A stretch of DNA of 10,036 nucleotides from JBCCFX01 sp039029515. Its GTDB lineage: Bacteria > Planctomycetota > Phycisphaerae > Phycisphaerales > SM1A02. Position 1 is the first letter of the stretch; every line of letters starts with the position of its first letter. The stretch spans positions 1-10,036 of the forward strand of contig JBCCFX010000153.1 in assembly GCA_039029515.1 (NCBI GenBank). Direction: 5' to 3'. The notes below the pieces were generated by a model. That model saw nothing but the letters and a program-made list of their open reading frames with translations, had not been told where the DNA came from and ran no database searches. Positions 7,884 through 10,036 of the stretch are shown here, in pieces. Both the position numbers and the translations under genes were made by a program.

Positions 7884-10036
7884 ATGCAACGAATCATCGA
7901 GGATCTGAATCGCATTCGTCAGCGCAGTCGTCTGATGCTGTTTGCCCAGGGCATGGCCATCGCCTTGAGTTGGTTGCTTGCGATCGGTCTCATTGTGATT
8001 CTCGCAGACTATCTGCTGCGCTTTCCCAGCGCGTTTCGTATGGTCGTCCTGATCGGCGGGCTTGTCGCGCTGGGGTGGTGGATCACCACCACACTCCGCG
8101 CCGCGTTCGCATTCGCCCCCTCGCTGACCGAACTCGCGCTGCGCGTGGAACGCAAGATCCCATCCGTCACCGGCCGCCTTGCATCGAGTGTCGAATTCGC
8201 GATGGCCGGACTCGATCGCGATAACCCGCTCGCTGCTCGAAGTGTTCGCGATGCCGAATCGCGCATGAGCGGCCAACGCATTGCGAGCGTGATCGATCCC
8301 CGGCTGATGTGGCGACGCATCGGCATTTCCGCGGCCATCATCGCCCTCGCGGCGACGTGCGCCATCGTGTCGCCCACCGGCGCTGCGACAGGCATCAAAC
8401 GACTGCTCGTGCCGTATGGCAGTATGCAGTGGCCGGCGCGAACCGCCGTTGAATCACTCATGACTGAAGTCCTGCGCGATGGTGCTGTGCATCCGCGCGG
8501 GCAGGCACTGCCGCTTCGTGCACGCAATCTCACGGTCAACGGTGAAGATGAAGACGTCAAGGCGTTCTATCGCATGCAACGCGATGATGCGTGGGGTGAC
8601 TGGATGCGCATCGTGCTCACGCATCAGGGTGACGGCATCCACGAACGACTTGTGGATACTGAAGCAGATGCGATTGAAGTCCGATTTGCGACCGCCGATG
8701 CAGAAACCACGATCGAAGAGATCGCGCTCGTGCCGCCGCCTTCGGTGATTCGATCATCCATCGTCATCTCGCCGCCGTCGTATGCATCCGGTCGTGTGCC
8801 GGGTCTCGACGCGGAACTCGGTCCGGGCATTGATGATCGCGCGACGACGCCGGACGCGATGCTTATTGGTTCCACGGTGCAGTTCACGCTCGAGTTGAAC
8901 AAGGAACTGCCGGTGCCTGCCGCAGGTGACGCTCGTGACGCCTGGCTGACGGAGCAGACATTCCTTGGCTTTGACGATGTTGTGCCAACGTTGCAGGTCG
9001 GTCCAGATGGCACGCCGTCAACCGTGTGGCTGCTGACGTGGACGCTGCCGGATACGCAGACACTCCGCGTGACGCTGACGGATGAATACGGTCTGACGAA
9101 CGATGAGACGATCTCGTATCGCATTCAGGCGGTTGATGACATCATTCCGACCGTCACCATTACCGATCCCGAAGCAGACGGCATCGTCCTGCCGACCGCA
9201 GTCATTCCAGTGACCGCCGATGCGCGTGACGATGTTGCGCTCGCTGAACTCTGGGTCGAAGCCCGCGTGCAATCGGCGAACGACGCTGAACCCACCGATG
9301 AGCCGGCATGGATCGCCACGGAATCCGTTGACGCGATCGATGCCACGATGACCAACGAGTTGGCGCTCGGCGCGTTGAACGTCGGTGAAGGCGACGTCAT
9401 CAGCATCCAGGGCAAAGCAACGGATATCTACGTCGTCGACGAACAACGTCATCCCGTCGCGACCTCGCCCATTCGCCGTCTTCGCGTCATCAGCGAGGTT
9501 GATTTCGCGACACAGATGCGCCGACAACTCAGTGGCGTACGACAGAACGCGATCCGCATCGAAGCGCTTCAGTCCGAACTCCAGGATGATGTCATCGAGA
9601 ACGGCGTCCAGCCCGGTATCTCCCGAGCGCAGGGTGAACTCGCGGAACGACTTGCCGACCAGCGCACGGCTCTTGATGACATCACCCGGCAACTGGATGT
9701 CAATCGTCTGGACGATGAACAACTGCGCACGCTGCTCGATCAGTCTGGCAACCTGCTGGACTTTGCCGGTCGCGCCGCCGAACAGGCGACGCGCGCGGTC
9801 GAAGAACGCGAACGTGCTATTGCCGACGATCCTGAAGCCGCAGAACGAAGCGCGGAACGCCAATCCGGCTCGCAATCACAGCAAGGTGAACAAAGCCAGT
9901 CGGGTTCGCAGTCACAGCAGGGTGAACAAAGTCAGTCGGGCTCACAGTCACAGCAAGGTGAACAAAGCCAGTCGGGTTCGCAGTCACAGCAAGGTGAACA
10001 AAGCCAGTCCGGCTCACAGTCACAGCAAGGTGAACA
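7884..10036 (+). CDS. DUF4175-like membrane protein, 3' end beyond window
   Basis: The frame stays open from ATG at 7884 to the right edge, giving 717 residues of an incomplete protein. Three hydrophobic helices are visible: about 18-41, 51-70 and 145-163. Between the second and third is the segment SLTELALRVERKIPSVTGRL, which resembles the DUF4175 (TIGR02302-type) family, whose members carry N-terminal helices and a long Gln/Gly-rich tail. After residue 165 comes a large, probably extracytoplasmic beta-rich region. An Ig-like unit around 418-470 contains ADARDDVALAELWVE, a pattern common in planctomycete relatives. A charged, helical, possibly coiled-coil stretch follows (about 540-655), then the Gln/Ser/Gly repeat from residue 662. 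It is the fifth gene of the operon. Its function is unknown; it may be the extracytoplasmic arm of the membrane VWA complex. Family assignment rests on architecture and short motifs, so it is less certain than the reading frame. Confidence 0.82.
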   Translation, partial: MQRIIEDLNRIRQRSRLMLFAQGMAIALSWLLAIGLIVILADYLLRFPSAFRMVVLIGGLVALGWWITTTLRAAFAFAPSLTELALRVERKIPSVTGRLASSVEFAMAGLDRDNPLAARSVRDAESRMSGQRIASVIDPRLMWRRIGISAAIIALAATCAIVSPTGAATGIKRLLVPYGSMQWPARTAVESLMTEVLRDGAVHPRGQALPLRARNLTVNGEDEDVKAFYRMQRDDAWGDWMRIVLTHQGDGIHERLVDTEADAIEVRFATADAETTIEEIALVPPPSVIRSSIVISPPSYASGRVPGLDAELGPGIDDRATTPDAMLIGSTVQFTLELNKELPVPAAGDARDAWLTEQTFLGFDDVVPTLQVGPDGTPSTVWLLTWTLPDTQTLRVTLTDEYGLTNDETISYRIQAVDDIIPTVTITDPEADGIVLPTAVIPVTADARDDVALAELWVEARVQSANDAEPTDEPAWIATESVDAIDATMTNELALGALNVGEGDVISIQGKATDIYVVDEQRHPVATSPIRRLRVISEVDFATQMRRQLSGVRQNAIRIEALQSELQDDVIENGVQPGISRAQGELAERLADQRTALDDITRQLDVNRLDDEQLRTLLDQSGNLLDFAGRAAEQATRAVEERERAIADDPEAAERSAERQSGSQSQQGEQSQSGSQSQQGEQSQSGSQSQQGEQSQSGSQSQQGEQSQSGSQSQQGE
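9867..10036 (+). repeat. 36-bp in-frame tandem repeat (12-residue Gln/Ser/Gly unit)
   Basis: Four full 36-base units start at 9867, 9903, 9939 and 9975, and a fifth starts at 10011 and is cut by the window edge. Each encodes GSQSQQGEQSQS. The units differ at several bases (for example GGC/GGT, TCG/TCA, CAA/CAG, AGC/AGT, TCG/TCC), all third-position and synonymous. Odd units begin GGC and even units GGT, hinting at duplication of a 72-base pair of units. The repeat length keeps frame, so copy-number change would lengthen or shorten the tail without disrupting it. The true copy number is unknown. Confidence 0.95.

Noticed and set aside
9018..9875. A 285-codon antisense frame opposite the DUF4175-like gene
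   Set aside because: The plus-strand frame has helices, family motifs and a Shine-Dalgarno, and continues in frame through the repeat; the antisense frame has none of these.
9867..10036. The repeat array considered as a CRISPR array
   Set aside because: There are no unique spacers between repeats; the units are directly adjacent, 36 bases long, and in frame with a coding sequence.

Overview
The window looks like chromosomal DNA of a planctomycete-type bacterium, possibly a relative of the Phycisphaerae. The base composition is moderately GC-rich. The gene order MoxR ATPase, DUF58 protein, BatA-like membrane protein, VWA/glutamine-amidotransferase-like membrane protein, then a long DUF4175-like membrane protein is the arrangement I associate with planctomycetes. 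This taxonomic call is inference from gene order and protein style, not from a marker gene.

Layout: positions 1-261 carry no gene I can support. The first ~136 bases can be drawn as a compact set of nested hairpins and are flagged as a possible structured RNA of unknown identity. Positions 262-1101 (minus strand) hold mutM, the Fpg/MutM DNA glycosylase, read from a TTG codon that places the catalytic proline at residue 2. A control region (1102-1267) separates mutM from a divergently transcribed set of genes and contains an imperfect 10-bp inverted repeat. From 1268 to the right edge five genes run on the plus strand with almost no gaps: a MoxR-family AAA+ ATPase (1268-2341), a DUF58 protein with an intact VWA metal site (2372-3346), a BatA-like membrane protein with a degenerate metal site (3343-5559), a second membrane VWA protein with an intact metal site and a DUF1355-type amidotransferase-like domain (5556-7871), and a DUF4175-like membrane protein that runs off the right edge (7884 to beyond 10036). 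Its tail becomes a 12-residue Gln/Ser/Gly tandem repeat encoded by a 36-bp unit.

How the genes may work together: MoxR ATPases are generally thought to act as chaperone-like remodelling enzymes on VWA-domain partners. Here one cytoplasmic VWA partner (DUF58) and two membrane-anchored VWA-type proteins follow directly, with two ATGA stop/start overlaps and a 12-base gap indicating a translationally coupled operon. A plausible reading is an ATP-driven complex assembling or acting at the cell envelope, with the DUF4175-like protein as the extracytoplasmic part. The substrate is not visible from sequence. Most of the window is a recognisable family cluster. The least explained pieces are the left-edge foldable region, the inverted repeat in front of the operon, and the synonymous-only tandem repeat at the right edge.
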